DNA from: an uncultured Lachnospiraceae bacterium
GTDB taxonomy: Bacteria > Bacillota_A > Clostridia > Lachnospirales > Lachnospiraceae
NCBI GenBank assembly: GCA_947564305.1
Contig: CANOBT010000037.1
Coordinates: 1 to 40,010, forward strand
Direction: 5' to 3'
DNA length: 40,010 bases
Shown: positions 8,610 to 17,206 of the stretch, in pieces
Layout of the letters: every line of letters starts with the position of its first letter
Position numbering within the stretch: position 1 is the stretch's first letter
The notes under the pieces: model-generated
Told to the model about the DNA's origin: nothing
Seen by the model: the letters and a program-made list of their open reading frames with translations, nothing else
The model's database searches: none
Program-made: the position numbers and the translations under genes

Positions 8610-8662
8610 AAAAACAGCCGCAAAACAATCTGTACTATCCGTACAAACTATTCCGCGGCCGT
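8610..8662 (-). terminator. Intrinsic terminator of the HEPN-MNT operon
   Basis: Arms ACAGCCGC (8614-8621) and GCGGCCGT (8655-8662) pair over 8 bp with one G-T wobble, and a second small stem (TGTAC/GTACA, 8631-8645) sits inside. On the minus strand the hairpin is followed by five T. The 88 bp between it and the stop codon at 8751 hold no gene that I can see. Confidence 0.75.
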
Positions 8663-8750
8663 TTTCTTTTGGCATAGATAATCTCTGCCGTATCAATGAT
8701 ATCTTTTTCTTTCGCAGCACCTAAAAAAAATGAGAAGTCGTTACATTTTA

Positions 8751-9305
8751 TTAGAGATATTTATTTTTTATTGTGTCCCAGCGGATAAAAATCTCATCCT
8801 CTGACATGAAATGATTTTCTGTCTTTACTTTCTCCACGAAAGAATCTAAGGAGAATCCACTATTTTTTACTGCCTCCACAAAGGAATCCGGGACCTTGAA
8901 GTCAAATACTGTTTCTGTTGGAATCAGCTCTGATAAGGTATCAATTAATTTTTTGATCACATCCAGATATTTTTCCGTAATCCTGCCGGTATATAATACA
9001 GCAGCCGAATTTTTATAATGGTGCGTATCGTCATTTCTATCCTTGAGAATACTAATCCATAGTTCTTCATCATGAATCAATTGTTCCCGATATGCCAGCT
9101 TGATAATCTCTCTCGGAGAACCAGTTTTTGCGTCCAATATCATCAAGTCATTCTGCATATATTCTTTTAATGTCTTCCATGACAATTCAAACAGACGGTC
9201 AAAATCCGCTGTCAGTGCAGAAACCATCTGATCTGAAAAATCATAGGGTTTCATATATCCATTTATGGTCTGGTAAAGACGTTTTAGCTGTTCATATTTT
9301 TTCAT
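8751..9305 (-). CDS. HEPN-domain toxin-like protein (HI0074-type nucleotidyltransferase partner)
   Basis: A 184-residue all-helical protein. The N-terminal half is a HEPN domain with RNDDTHHY at residues 90-97, which fits the toxin motif R-x4-H-x-Y exactly (R90, H95, Y97). In characterised HEPN-MNT (type VII) pairs the HEPN protein is an RNase-like toxin and the MNT partner inactivates it by adding AMP to the tyrosine of this motif. The C-terminal 45 residues (from about ETVFDFKVPDS) are an extra tail. The gene overlaps the upstream nucleotidyltransferase by 14 bp, so the two are made together. Being short of ordinary housekeeping neighbours and AT-rich, the pair looks acquired. Confidence 0.88.
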   Translation of the reverse strand: MKKYEQLKRLYQTINGYMKPYDFSDQMVSALTADFDRLFELSWKTLKEYMQNDLMILDAKTGSPREIIKLAYREQLIHDEELWISILKDRNDDTHHYKNSAAVLYTGRITEKYLDVIKKLIDTLSELIPTETVFDFKVPDSFVEAVKNSGFSLDSFVEKVKTENHFMSEDEIFIRWDTIKNKYL

Positions 9306-9648
9306 ATATCATAACCCCGTCCCGCTTGATTTCTTCATATAAATCCTTTGAAAATGCACTGCTGTTCATATCGACAACATCAAACATTAACAGTGTTTCT
9401 ATTTCTTCTATCTCATCTAATATTTGAAAATATTGTTTTACGTCTTTCGCATACAAGGCCAGATCGATATCGCTTCTCTTTGCATTGGTACATTTTGCAC
9501 GGGAGCCGAATAAAATAATCTGCTCCAAATTGAATTTTTCTCCTATATTTTGAAGTGCATCAAGGACTTTATCGGGTAGGTTTACTTTTTTGTCTTTTAT
9601 GGAATATTTGGGGAATCTGCTGCTGTTCTCCATAGATAAAGAATCCAT
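9292..9648 (-). CDS. MNT-family nucleotidyltransferase antitoxin
   Basis: A 118-residue minimal nucleotidyltransferase. The core motif GSRAKCTNAKRSDIDLA has G48-S49 followed by D60 and D62 (G-S-x10-D-x-D), with D90 in LLMFDVV the likely third acidic residue. The usual GSRARG/GSRAKG has a glycine where this protein has C53. The expected role is adenylylation of the HEPN partner and thus antitoxin function. The start at 9648 is set by a very strong AAGGAGGAGG. Preceded by its own promoter (9676-9703). Confidence 0.88.
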   Translation of the reverse strand: MDSLSMENSSRFPKYSIKDKKVNLPDKVLDALQNIGEKFNLEQIILFGSRAKCTNAKRSDIDLALYAKDVKQYFQILDEIEEIETLLMFDVVDMNSSAFSKDLYEEIKRDGVMIYEKI

Positions 9649-9675
9649 TCTGCCTCCTCCTTAACTATACTCCAC

Positions 9676-9703
9676 ATTATACCGGGCGTATACTCTTTTT
9701 CAA
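9676..9703 (-). promoter_or_regulatory. Sigma-A promoter of the MNT-HEPN operon
   Basis: On the minus strand TTGAAA (9698-9703), 16-nt spacer, TATAAT (9676-9681). The -10 box is 27 nt before the MNT start codon. Confidence 0.75.
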
Positions 9704-9728
9704 GGTGTTTTGCGGCAATTTCTATACC

Positions 9729-12700
9729 CTACACCCCAAGCAGCTCCATAATCTCTTCCCTGCTCAGGCTGCCAAGCTGCGCTCCTTCTCCTCCAATGAC
9801 CTGCTCTGCAAGGTCCTTTTTGGTTTCCTGGAGCTTCTGTATTTTTTCTTCAATCGTGCCTTTCGCAATCAGTTTATACACCGTTACCTTCTTCGTCTGC
9901 CCGATTCGGTGGGCGCGGTCAGTCGCCTGATTCTGTACCGCCAGGTTCCACCATGGGTCATAGTGGATAACCACGTCCGCTCCGGTCAGGTTCAGACCCA
10001 CACCGCCTGCTTTCAGGGAAATGAGAAATACCGGGACATCCCCTTCGTTGAATTCCTTCACCATCTGCAGACGCTTTTCCTTGGATGTACTGCCCGTGAT
10101 CGTATAATAAGCAATCCCAGACTCTTCCAATTTTTCCTGCAATATGGACAACATGGACGTAAACTGTGAAAATACTAGCATCCTGTGTCCGCCGTCAATG
10201 GCGCTCTGAATCAACTGCAGACAGGCCTCCAGTTTCGCTGCCTCGCCCTGGTAATTCTCAAAGCATAAGGACGGGTCGCAGCAAATCTGCCGAAGCCTTG
10301 TCAGCTCTGCAAGAATCAGCATCTTATTCTTATTAAATTCTGCGTCATTCTGCTTTGCAAGGCTCTCCTTCATGTGAAGTACCTGGCCGTCATACAACTT
10401 CTGCTGTGTACTTCCAAACCGGACATACCGGTGTTCTTCCAGTTTTGCCGGAAGGTCCTTCAGCACATCCCCTTTCAGCCTTCGCAGGATAAACGGTCCT
10501 ACCATCTTCTGCAGACGCTTCATGGCTGCTTCATCATTATTTTTCACAATCGGGCTTTCCATCTCCCTCTTAAATACATCGTAGCCATATAAAAAGCCTG
10601 GCATGAGATAATCAAAAATACTCCACAATTCACTCAGCCTGTTCTCAATCGGCGTACCGGTCAATGCATACCGAATCTGGCTGTTGATGACCTTCACGGC
10701 CTTTGCCGCCGCGGTGGTGTGGTTCTTGATGTACTGTGCCTCGTCAATAATCTCATACTGGAACTGTTTGTCCTCATAAAAATGAATATCCCGCTTCAAA
10801 AGATCATAGGATGTTACCAACACATCTGCATCCTGACTGGACTCTATAATATTGCGGCGTTCCTCCTGAGTTCCTGTAATTAAGTTCACTTTCAATTCCG
10901 GCGCAAACCGCTGAAACTCCTCTCCCCAGTTAAATACAAGAGATGCCGGAGCCACCACAAGAGAAGTTCCTTCTTTTCCTTCCTGCTTTGCCGCAAGCAA
11001 TACGGAAATCACCTGCAGAGTCTTTCCTAGTCCCATATCGTCCGCCAGGATTCCGCCGAATTGCCATGCCTCCAATGTTCTAAGCCATTTATAGCCGTTT
11101 TTCTGATAATTGCGCATGATTTTAGAAAGGCTTTCCGGTTCTTCAAAATCTGCGTCCTTTACCGTTTTAAACCCTTTGACTACCTTACGGAAATGACTGT
11201 CCCTGTGGCTGTAAACACTCTCATTCTCCTCCAACATCTTATCCAGATATAAGGTCCGGTACATGGGAAGATGCATTTTTCCTTTCACAAATTCCTTTGG
11301 TTTTAAACGCATGGCTTCCATCATCTCTGACAGCATATTGAGTGAGGAATCGTCCAGATTTACAAAGGAACCGTCTTTCAAACGATAATATTTTTTCTTC
11401 TCACGATAGCTTGCCAGAATATCAAGCAGCTCGCTTTGCGGAATATCATCGGTTGCAATATCCAGTTCCAACAAACCAGAAGATACGGAAACCCCCACAG
11501 ACACTTTCACCGGCCTGACCGCATGATATCCAAGGAATTGTTTCGTACAGCGCACCTCTCCGATTTCCATCAGCTTTTCCGTGCCGCTCTCCATGACCCG
11601 GTAAATTAGTTCTTCTTCCCCTCCGCAGTGCAGTTCATCTCTTTCCCAGTCAATCCTGGGAAACCACTGCATCACATGGAACAGAACTTCCTCCTCTCTG
11701 GCCGTATCCCGAAGCGGCTCAATCCCATTCAGCCGATTATTGAGAATGTCCAATGCAGAAAATTCTTTTTTTCCGTATCTGGCAACAACCCCGCAGGTCA
11801 CATTATGTTCTTCGGCATCTAAATAAAATACGAATTGTACTTCCGGCAGAAGATAGGCCCTGAACTGCTCCGGCGCAGTCTCTGTCACCTCTACCACATC
11901 CTGCAGTTGAGGAAGTATCCTGTAGTAGAACTCTGACATATTATTGCGCCCTACATGAAACGAAAAGGTATCATCCTTTGCCAAATCCACCAATGGCTCT
12001 ACCTTCTCCAGAAACCCTTTATCTACACGGCATAAATGTCCGTCACCGATAAAATAAGCGGTATCTGTTCCCAGAAAAAGTTCGGGTAAGGTTCCTTCCA
12101 CCTGGATTCCGTGAAATCCCTGGTCCTTCTCAATCTTCTCTGCGGAAATACGCATGGTTACCTTCGGATTGCGTTTCATGCGTGACAGCGTTTCCTTCTT
12201 CTTTTTCTCCCAACCGTCCTTATCTTCAAATTCAACCGTTTCGTCTGCCAGTTGTTCAAAAAATTCATCCAGTCTCCACCCAAACAGATTCAGCGAACCT
12301 CCCACGCCGGATTTCCGATAGTAATAGTCATTTCTTGAATCCATAAGACGCTGCAGAAATTCCTCCTCCTCACGCACAATCCGATTGACGAAACGAACCC
12401 ATCCCTTTCCCGACTCAGTAAAGTTCTCCAGATTGTGGTTAATCTGAGTGTTGGTACCGTAAGTACCCGTAGCGGATTCTTTTACATTCTGACAGAATTC
12501 ATCCAGTTTTTTTACAACAAACAGTTTCTTTTCCCCAATTTTAAAAGAAACCGACAACTTTCCATCCTTTTTTATCAGCCTTGGTATGAATTTCAGGCTG
12601 TCTTCTTTGACCTCCCCGTCTGCCATCATCAGATTGGAACGCTTCTTCTGATAGGATGTCATAAGGATTCTTCCATTGGCATCCGTAGCATCCCCTAAAC

Positions 12701-13310
12701 TATGCGAATTCAGATATTCCTCCAAGAGATTTAATACCCCTGCTTTGTAGGGACATTTCGTCTCTTTATAATTCCAGTTGTAATAATCTCTCACACAGTC
12801 CGGGCATCTGCAGTCTGTATGCGTGACCTCCGTTCGGGAAAATATGATTCTTACCGGAAATTCTCTGTCTGCGGATTTTCCGACTGCATCTATCTGCCCC
12901 CGGATTCCCCGGTTGATTCCGTCATATCCGGATATAACCTGCTTCATCTTAATATTTCCCTGCTGATACAGTTGTTCCGCCTTTTTGTAGGAAGCCTGCG
13001 GAATCGTCATGGAGTGCTTTATCTGTGCCGCTTTAAAGTATTTGTAATTTTCTAGCTTTTCAATACTTTTATTCTCTTTCTCTGATTCCTCTGTATCCGG
13101 ATTTTCTGCCCACGAATCACCCAATAAACCAAATTCTGTCTTCCGCCTTTCTTCCCTCATCCGGCGTTTCTCTTCCGCTTCCAGTCTTTCTTTCTCTTTC
13201 CTTAAACGCTCTTCCTCTGCCTTACGTATGGCCTCTTGTGCCCTGCGCTTCTCTTCCTCACGGCGCTGCTTCTCTTCTTGTTTCCGCTTATCCTCTTTTC
13301 GTCTGCGCAT
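9729..13310 (-). CDS. SNF2-family DEAD/DEAH helicase with SWIM-like zinc finger
   Basis: A 1193-residue ATPase. Order of parts: residues 1-60 a highly charged helix (KRKQEEKQRREEEKRR and similar); a cysteine cluster C167-R-C169-P-D-C172 with C186-P-Y that corresponds to a SWIM finger but has Y where the motif expects H; a long bacterial SNF2-specific middle region; the Walker A DDMGLGKT near 757-764; the DEAQ box near 856-859; the 'ALTGTPIENRLSELWSIFDY' motif III region; and a complete C-terminal helicase half (LVFSQFTSML, SLKAGGVGLNLTGAD, DRAHRIGQ). Family members translocate on double-stranded DNA to remodel DNA-protein complexes. Start ribosome site is weak (GGGAAG). It lies 72 bp after the flavoprotein gene, probably co-transcribed. 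Confidence 0.93.
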   Translation of the reverse strand: MRRRKEDKRKQEEKQRREEEKRRAQEAIRKAEEERLRKEKERLEAEEKRRMREERRKTEFGLLGDSWAENPDTEESEKENKSIEKLENYKYFKAAQIKHSMTIPQASYKKAEQLYQQGNIKMKQVISGYDGINRGIRGQIDAVGKSADREFPVRIIFSRTEVTHTDCRCPDCVRDYYNWNYKETKCPYKAGVLNLLEEYLNSHSLGDATDANGRILMTSYQKKRSNLMMADGEVKEDSLKFIPRLIKKDGKLSVSFKIGEKKLFVVKKLDEFCQNVKESATGTYGTNTQINHNLENFTESGKGWVRFVNRIVREEEEFLQRLMDSRNDYYYRKSGVGGSLNLFGWRLDEFFEQLADETVEFEDKDGWEKKKKETLSRMKRNPKVTMRISAEKIEKDQGFHGIQVEGTLPELFLGTDTAYFIGDGHLCRVDKGFLEKVEPLVDLAKDDTFSFHVGRNNMSEFYYRILPQLQDVVEVTETAPEQFRAYLLPEVQFVFYLDAEEHNVTCGVVARYGKKEFSALDILNNRLNGIEPLRDTAREEEVLFHVMQWFPRIDWERDELHCGGEEELIYRVMESGTEKLMEIGEVRCTKQFLGYHAVRPVKVSVGVSVSSGLLELDIATDDIPQSELLDILASYREKKKYYRLKDGSFVNLDDSSLNMLSEMMEAMRLKPKEFVKGKMHLPMYRTLYLDKMLEENESVYSHRDSHFRKVVKGFKTVKDADFEEPESLSKIMRNYQKNGYKWLRTLEAWQFGGILADDMGLGKTLQVISVLLAAKQEGKEGTSLVVAPASLVFNWGEEFQRFAPELKVNLITGTQEERRNIIESSQDADVLVTSYDLLKRDIHFYEDKQFQYEIIDEAQYIKNHTTAAAKAVKVINSQIRYALTGTPIENRLSELWSIFDYLMPGFLYGYDVFKREMESPIVKNNDEAAMKRLQKMVGPFILRRLKGDVLKDLPAKLEEHRYVRFGSTQQKLYDGQVLHMKESLAKQNDAEFNKNKMLILAELTRLRQICCDPSLCFENYQGEAAKLEACLQLIQSAIDGGHRMLVFSQFTSMLSILQEKLEESGIAYYTITGSTSKEKRLQMVKEFNEGDVPVFLISLKAGGVGLNLTGADVVIHYDPWWNLAVQNQATDRAHRIGQTKKVTVYKLIAKGTIEEKIQKLQETKKDLAEQVIGGEGAQLGSLSREEIMELLGV

Positions 13311-13382
13311 GTCTTCTTCCCTATATTTTTCTCTTCAAAATTCTGCCGCTACTGGGCCACTATATTTCTTGGATGTTTCTTT

Positions 13383-14000
13383 TTATCTGATAAAATTGGT
13401 CCTCTGGAACGGCTCCTTCTCCGGCAGTCCATATTTCTCTTTTCCAAGGGCAATACTCTTCATAAGAAATGACATGTTATTTGCAAGCGTCCGCATAATC
13501 TGCAGCCCTTCCGCATCCTTTCCGGCTTCATCCGCATTATTTCCATGAATGCTGTTCCAATACTGTCCGGATGCCACAGGCATTCCGCAGATTGTAAAAT
13601 ATTTATTTAATTCATCAAATGTGGCCGATAACCCGCCTCTTCTGGCAGATACCACACTGGCTCCGACTTTCATGGTCTTATCGAAATGGGTGCTGTAAAA
13701 CAGTCTGTCCAGAAATGCAATCAATGTCGCATTGGCGGATGCGTAGTAAACCGGACTGCCCACCACAAGGCCGTCACATGCTTCAAACTTTGGCGCAGCC
13801 TCATTTACCATATCATCAAACACACATTTCCCCTTGCCTGCACAGGTTCCGCAGGCGATACATCCCCTGATATCCTTATTGCCGACATGAAGGATTTCTG
13901 TTTCTATACCTTCTTTTGTAAAAATCTGCTCCATCTCATGCAGAGCCGTATATGTACTTCCCTTTGCATGAGGACTTCCATTTATTAATAATACCTTCAT
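13383..14000 (-). CDS. NAD(P)H-dependent oxidoreductase, iron-sulfur flavoprotein-like
   Basis: A 205-residue flavodoxin-fold protein. The N-terminus MKVLLINGSPHAKGSTYTAL is the FMN phosphate-binding loop, and GLVVGSPVYYASANATL is the second FMN loop. Between them C47, C50, C53 and C59 form C-x2-C-x2-C-x5-C, the compact cysteine cluster that binds [4Fe-4S] in Isf-type flavoproteins, so electron transfer from ferredoxin or NAD(P)H to a small acceptor is likely. The substrate is unknown. Start supported by CGGAGGTAAAG. Own promoter at 14101-14129. Confidence 0.88.
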   Translation of the reverse strand: MKVLLINGSPHAKGSTYTALHEMEQIFTKEGIETEILHVGNKDIRGCIACGTCAGKGKCVFDDMVNEAAPKFEACDGLVVGSPVYYASANATLIAFLDRLFYSTHFDKTMKVGASVVSARRGGLSATFDELNKYFTICGMPVASGQYWNSIHGNNADEAGKDAEGLQIMRTLANNMSFLMKSIALGKEKYGLPEKEPFQRTNFIR

Positions 14001-14100
14001 TACACTTTACCTCCGTTTTTTTATTGATGTCTGCTTTCCTCTGTTCAAATACAAACGCAGACGGCATCTATCCGCCTTTCGCAAAAGCAGGTCGTATTAT

Positions 14101-14129
14101 AATATAGCACCTTAGGATATACAAAGCAA
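14101..14129 (-). promoter_or_regulatory. Candidate sigma-A promoter of the flavoprotein gene
   Basis: On the minus strand TTGCTT (14124-14129), 17-nt spacer, TATATT (14101-14106); a second TATAAT-like string lies just downstream. The transcript would have a leader of about 95 nt. Confidence 0.5.
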
Positions 14130-14149
14130 TAGGAAGCCGCTCTGCCGCC

Positions 14150-15466
14150 CTATATTTCATCCGTATCAATCAATAATTTCATCGCCCACGCCGGAACATC
14201 CACATCCTGATAGTCCTCCTGCATAAATACAAATGCGGTCTGGTACTGCGGCATTTTCTGGGGATAGATACCATACCCGTCTGTAAAATAAATCAACCCG
14301 CGCAAATCTGTAAACTCCCCTTGCCGGATGAGTTCATCTGCATATTCAAATGCCGGCCGAAAATCTGTTCCTCCCTCGCCGTAGAGCGTGAGAGCCTCCA
14401 TATAGTCTTTCAGTTCCTTCTCACATGTGATTTTTTGATCGGACTGTACTTTCTCATCGCACTGGATGATATGCACATTAATTTTCCGGAAAAAGCTCTC
14501 ATTTTCGCTCAATACTGCATAGGTTTCCTGCAAAAACTTCTTTACTAGTTCCCCGGAACATGACATGGACGTATCCACCACAACCGCAAACTCTTCTACT
14601 TTTTTTGCCTCTTTCGTCTCCTGGGGCTCAATCAAAGGCATGTTCCCGTATAACGACAAACCATAGCTATAAAACGTATAATCAAAAGAGTCTGGGTCAA
14701 CTTCTATCTCCTCCCGCAATACAGAAAATTTTCTGAGAAATGATTTATAATCCTGCTGTTCCCGATTCTGAATCTTAATCTGGCCCAACAGCTCCCCGTT
14801 TTTCTCTGCGGCCTCTTTTGAAATTGTTTCCAGATCGGTCTCCATTTTCTCGTTAATGTCCTGCCACTTTTTCTGCATGTCTGCATTCATATCTGGATGT
14901 TTCTCTGGCTGGTGATTGGCCCAATATTGATGGTCATCCACATAAAATTCCTGTTCCAGCCTTGACAATCCCTTCTCATCCAATTGCCACTCCTGCAAAA
15001 AATGAAATATCCGCTCTGCATGCAATGTCTTTCCTCCTGCCTCCAGTTTTCGGTAGGTCTCCCTCCGAAGGAGGCTTCTGGAGCAGCGGACAGAGCGGTG
15101 ATAATTCCCATCTATGAGATGCTCTGCCGCAATATCACAGCTTAAGTCCCATAGACGTTGATTCTCCTCCCGTTCTGCCGGGTACTCTTTCCACATATGC
15201 CGAAAAATACAATGATAGACCATATGCAGATACCCCCGGTTCACGAAAATCCGATTCTGCCGATATAATCCTCCCAACTGCTGAGGATGAAAATATAATA
15301 CAATGCCGTCTGTCCCAAAGGGACTTATATTCGCATCCATCTGATAGGCAAAGCTGCTCAATGCAACATCTAAAAAACGCATTCCAAGGTACAGCTCATC
15401 CCTCGCCGCACTCCATATCTTATTTCCAAGTAGATCCAAGTGCTCCACTGCCTCTCGATTCTCCAT
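14150..15466 (-). CDS. VWA-like protein with inactive metallopeptidase-like N-terminus (DUF2201 type)
   Basis: A 438-residue cytoplasmic protein. The C-terminal third is a von Willebrand A domain with a full MIDAS metal site: D298-T-S300-M-S302, T367 in YGEGGTDFRP, and D396 in YFTDGYG. The N-terminal half resembles the DUF2201 putative metallopeptidase domain, but the expected HExxH reads H81-M-V-Y-H85, so the catalytic glutamate is replaced by methionine and activity is doubtful. Such proteins work with MoxR-type AAA+ ATPases; a matching ATPase is encoded at 17424-18935 on the same strand but separated by the RNA-pyrC-RNA block. A good AGAGGTGAT ribosome site precedes the ATG at 15466. Any promoter would overlap the start of the first RNA element; a lone TATAAT is visible at 15511-15516 without a good -35. 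Confidence 0.87.
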   Translation of the reverse strand: MENREAVEHLDLLGNKIWSAARDELYLGMRFLDVALSSFAYQMDANISPFGTDGIVLYFHPQQLGGLYRQNRIFVNRGYLHMVYHCIFRHMWKEYPAEREENQRLWDLSCDIAAEHLIDGNYHRSVRCSRSLLRRETYRKLEAGGKTLHAERIFHFLQEWQLDEKGLSRLEQEFYVDDHQYWANHQPEKHPDMNADMQKKWQDINEKMETDLETISKEAAEKNGELLGQIKIQNREQQDYKSFLRKFSVLREEIEVDPDSFDYTFYSYGLSLYGNMPLIEPQETKEAKKVEEFAVVVDTSMSCSGELVKKFLQETYAVLSENESFFRKINVHIIQCDEKVQSDQKITCEKELKDYMEALTLYGEGGTDFRPAFEYADELIRQGEFTDLRGLIYFTDGYGIYPQKMPQYQTAFVFMQEDYQDVDVPAWAMKLLIDTDEI

Positions 15467-15521
15467 CTATTATCACCTCTTTCTCCACCATTTTACGACA
15501 TTTTTCTACATTATAAACTTA

Positions 15522-15727
15522 TTGTTTAGAATTTTTCTACTTCTTTTATAAATTGAAAACATTTTGGACACATTTTTCTTTTATACTAAATGTCAGATAG
15601 TTGAAAAACAACTATCTCCCCCCTCATAAAGTTAAGACATCTGGGGAGCCATCCCTGGGTGTCACACTTTACTCTCATTCCTTTTTAGATAACTATATAG
15701 AAGAAGCTCCCGGACGGGGGCTTTTTC
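15522..15727 (+). ncRNA. Predicted structured RNA, copy 1, with terminator
   Basis: A 206-bp element repeated at 17207-17412. The run 15563-15622 (60 nt) is identical in both copies, as are the ten bases from TCATAAAGTT and the 33 bases from ACTTTA to AACTATAT. Predicted fold: hairpin AGATAGTTG-AAAAA-CAACTATCT (15595-15617), then outer stem TAAAGT (15627-15632) with ACTTTA (15666-15671), closing an apical stem GACATCTGGGGA (15636-15647) with TCCCTGGGTGTC (15652-15663), then a terminator. The apical stem differs in sequence from copy 2 yet still pairs, which argues for RNA function. A conserved TATACT (15583-15588) is a possible -10 but no consensus -35 sits at the right distance. It lies divergent from the VWA gene and upstream of pyrC, but is separated from pyrC by a terminator and pyrC's own promoter. 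I cannot match it to a known RNA class. Confidence 0.7.
15705..15726 (+). terminator. Intrinsic terminator of RNA copy 1
   Basis: AGCTCCC (15705-15711), loop GGAC, GGGGGCT (15716-15722) with one T-G wobble, then a run of five T. Confidence 0.85.
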
Positions 15728-15744
15728 TTGTTCATTGATTCTTC

Positions 15745-15773
15745 TTGACAATAGATTCTTTTATTTTTATACT
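15745..15773 (+). promoter_or_regulatory. Sigma-A promoter of pyrC
   Basis: TTGACA (15745-15750), 17-nt spacer, TATACT (15768-15773), giving a leader of about 85-90 nt before the pyrC start. No PyrR-type hairpin or attenuator was seen in the leader. Confidence 0.8.
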
Positions 15774-15867
15774 ACTCCATATCAAGTAAGATATACAAAC
15801 AATATTTTAATTTTTCCACACAAAATATATCCGCTTACTTTACAATAATAGGAAAGGAGTCCCCAAA

Positions 15868-17133
15868 ATGATCATCAAAAACGGCCTTATCGTAAATCCC
15901 GATACTAACGCCTCCTACAAAGCAGACATCCACATCCGCAATGGAGTCATTGACGAAATCAGCCATGATATTCCTGCCGCATCCTCTGACGAGTGTCTGG
16001 ATGCCAGGGGATTGACCATTGCCCCTGGTCTGATTGACACACATATCCATTTCCGTGACCCCGGATTTCTTCACAAAGAGACTCTCCATACCGGCGCTCT
16101 TGCCGCTGCAAAAGGAGGCTTTACTTCTGTCATCTGCATGGCGAACACATCTCCTGCCGTAGATTCCGTACCTGTCTTAAAGGATATCCTGACGCGGGCA
16201 CAAGATGAGAACATCCGTATTTTCCAGACCGGAACCGTATCTCATGGTTTAAAAGGCGAAGTCCTGACCGATATGCCGGCACTGAAGGAGGCGGGCGCCT
16301 GTGGATTTACAGACGATGGTATTCCCATTACCAATGCGGCTTTCTGCTATCGCGCAATGCTGGAAGCAAAAAAACTTGACATGCCAATCAGCCTGCATGA
16401 GGAAGACCCGGCTTTTATCCAGAATAACGGTATTAATCACGGAAAAGTTTCCGCCGGGATGGGTCTCTATGGCTCTCCGGCCATTGCAGAGGAATCCCTG
16501 GTGGCAAGGGACTGTATGCTTGCCCTGCGCACAGGAGCCGATGTAGTCATACAGCATATCAGTTCCAAGAATTCCGTAGAGCTTGTGAGAACCTTCAAAA
16601 ATCTAGGCGCTCACATCCACGCCGAGGCCACTCCGCATCATTTCACTCTGACAGAGGATGCGGTATCTATCCACGGCACTCTGGCGAAAATGAATCCTCC
16701 TCTTCGGACGGAGGAAGACCGTCTGGCGATTATCCAGGGGCTTGTTGACGGCACTATTGATATCATTGCGACAGATCACGCCCCGCACAGCGCGGCAGAA
16801 AAAGAAAAACCGTTTACCAGTGCGCCCAGCGGCATCATCGGACTGGAAACTTCTCTTGGACTTGGAATTACAACTCTGGTTCGGGAAGGGCATTTAAGCC
16901 TCATGGAACTTCTGAAAAAAATGACTGTCAATCCGGCGCGGCTGTACCATCTGCCTTATGGAACGATTGCAAAAGGCAGTCCGGCTGATCTGGTGTTATT
17001 TGACCCTGAGGAACGCTGGATACCAAAGGAATATCTCTCCCGGTCCTCCAATTCCCCATTTACAGGAAAGGAACTGTATGGCCGGGTAAGACATACCATC
17101 TGCCGCGGGAAATTAGTCTACACAGCATCCTAA
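15868..17133 (+). CDS. pyrC: Dihydroorotase (class I type)
   Basis: A 421-residue amidohydrolase that closes carbamoyl-aspartate to dihydroorotate in pyrimidine synthesis. Visible motifs: DTHIHFRDPG (57-66, zinc ligands H59 and H61), the GGFTSVICMANTSP segment, FTDDGIPI, LHEEDP, IQHISSKNSV, and ATDHAPHSAAEKEKPF near 305, all in the class I dihydroorotase order. Length is normal for the family. Start chosen for AGGAAAGGAG nine nt upstream. It is the only pyrimidine gene here, stands alone on the plus strand with its own promoter and terminator, and is bracketed by two copies of a 206-bp structured element, so it probably moved or was duplicated into this place rather than belonging to the flanking VWA/ATPase genes. 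Confidence 0.95.
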   Translation: MIIKNGLIVNPDTNASYKADIHIRNGVIDEISHDIPAASSDECLDARGLTIAPGLIDTHIHFRDPGFLHKETLHTGALAAAKGGFTSVICMANTSPAVDSVPVLKDILTRAQDENIRIFQTGTVSHGLKGEVLTDMPALKEAGACGFTDDGIPITNAAFCYRAMLEAKKLDMPISLHEEDPAFIQNNGINHGKVSAGMGLYGSPAIAEESLVARDCMLALRTGADVVIQHISSKNSVELVRTFKNLGAHIHAEATPHHFTLTEDAVSIHGTLAKMNPPLRTEEDRLAIIQGLVDGTIDIIATDHAPHSAAEKEKPFTSAPSGIIGLETSLGLGITTLVREGHLSLMELLKKMTVNPARLYHLPYGTIAKGSPADLVLFDPEERWIPKEYLSRSSNSPFTGKELYGRVRHTICRGKLVYTAS

Positions 17134-17141
17134 GAATCGTC

Positions 17142-17202
17142 ACATCATAAAGGGCATGCATGATTTTAAATCACAAGAATCAAGCCCTTTATGATGTTTT
17201 TT
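17142..17202 (+). terminator. Intrinsic terminator of pyrC
   Basis: ACATCATAAAGGGC (17142-17155) pairs perfectly with GCCCTTTATGATGT (17184-17197), a 14-bp stem, followed by a T-rich run. The second RNA element begins only a few bases later. Confidence 0.9.
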
Positions 17203-17206
17203 GTTT

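Noticed and set aside
15522..15727. Assignment of the repeated element to 6S RNA
   Set aside because: A closed-ends-with-bubble fold is possible, but length and conserved bases do not match 6S as I know it, and two copies around pyrC are not expected.
15774..15867. PyrR attenuator or other riboswitch in the pyrC leader
   Set aside because: No terminator hairpin or PyrR-type motif between the promoter and the pyrC ribosome site.
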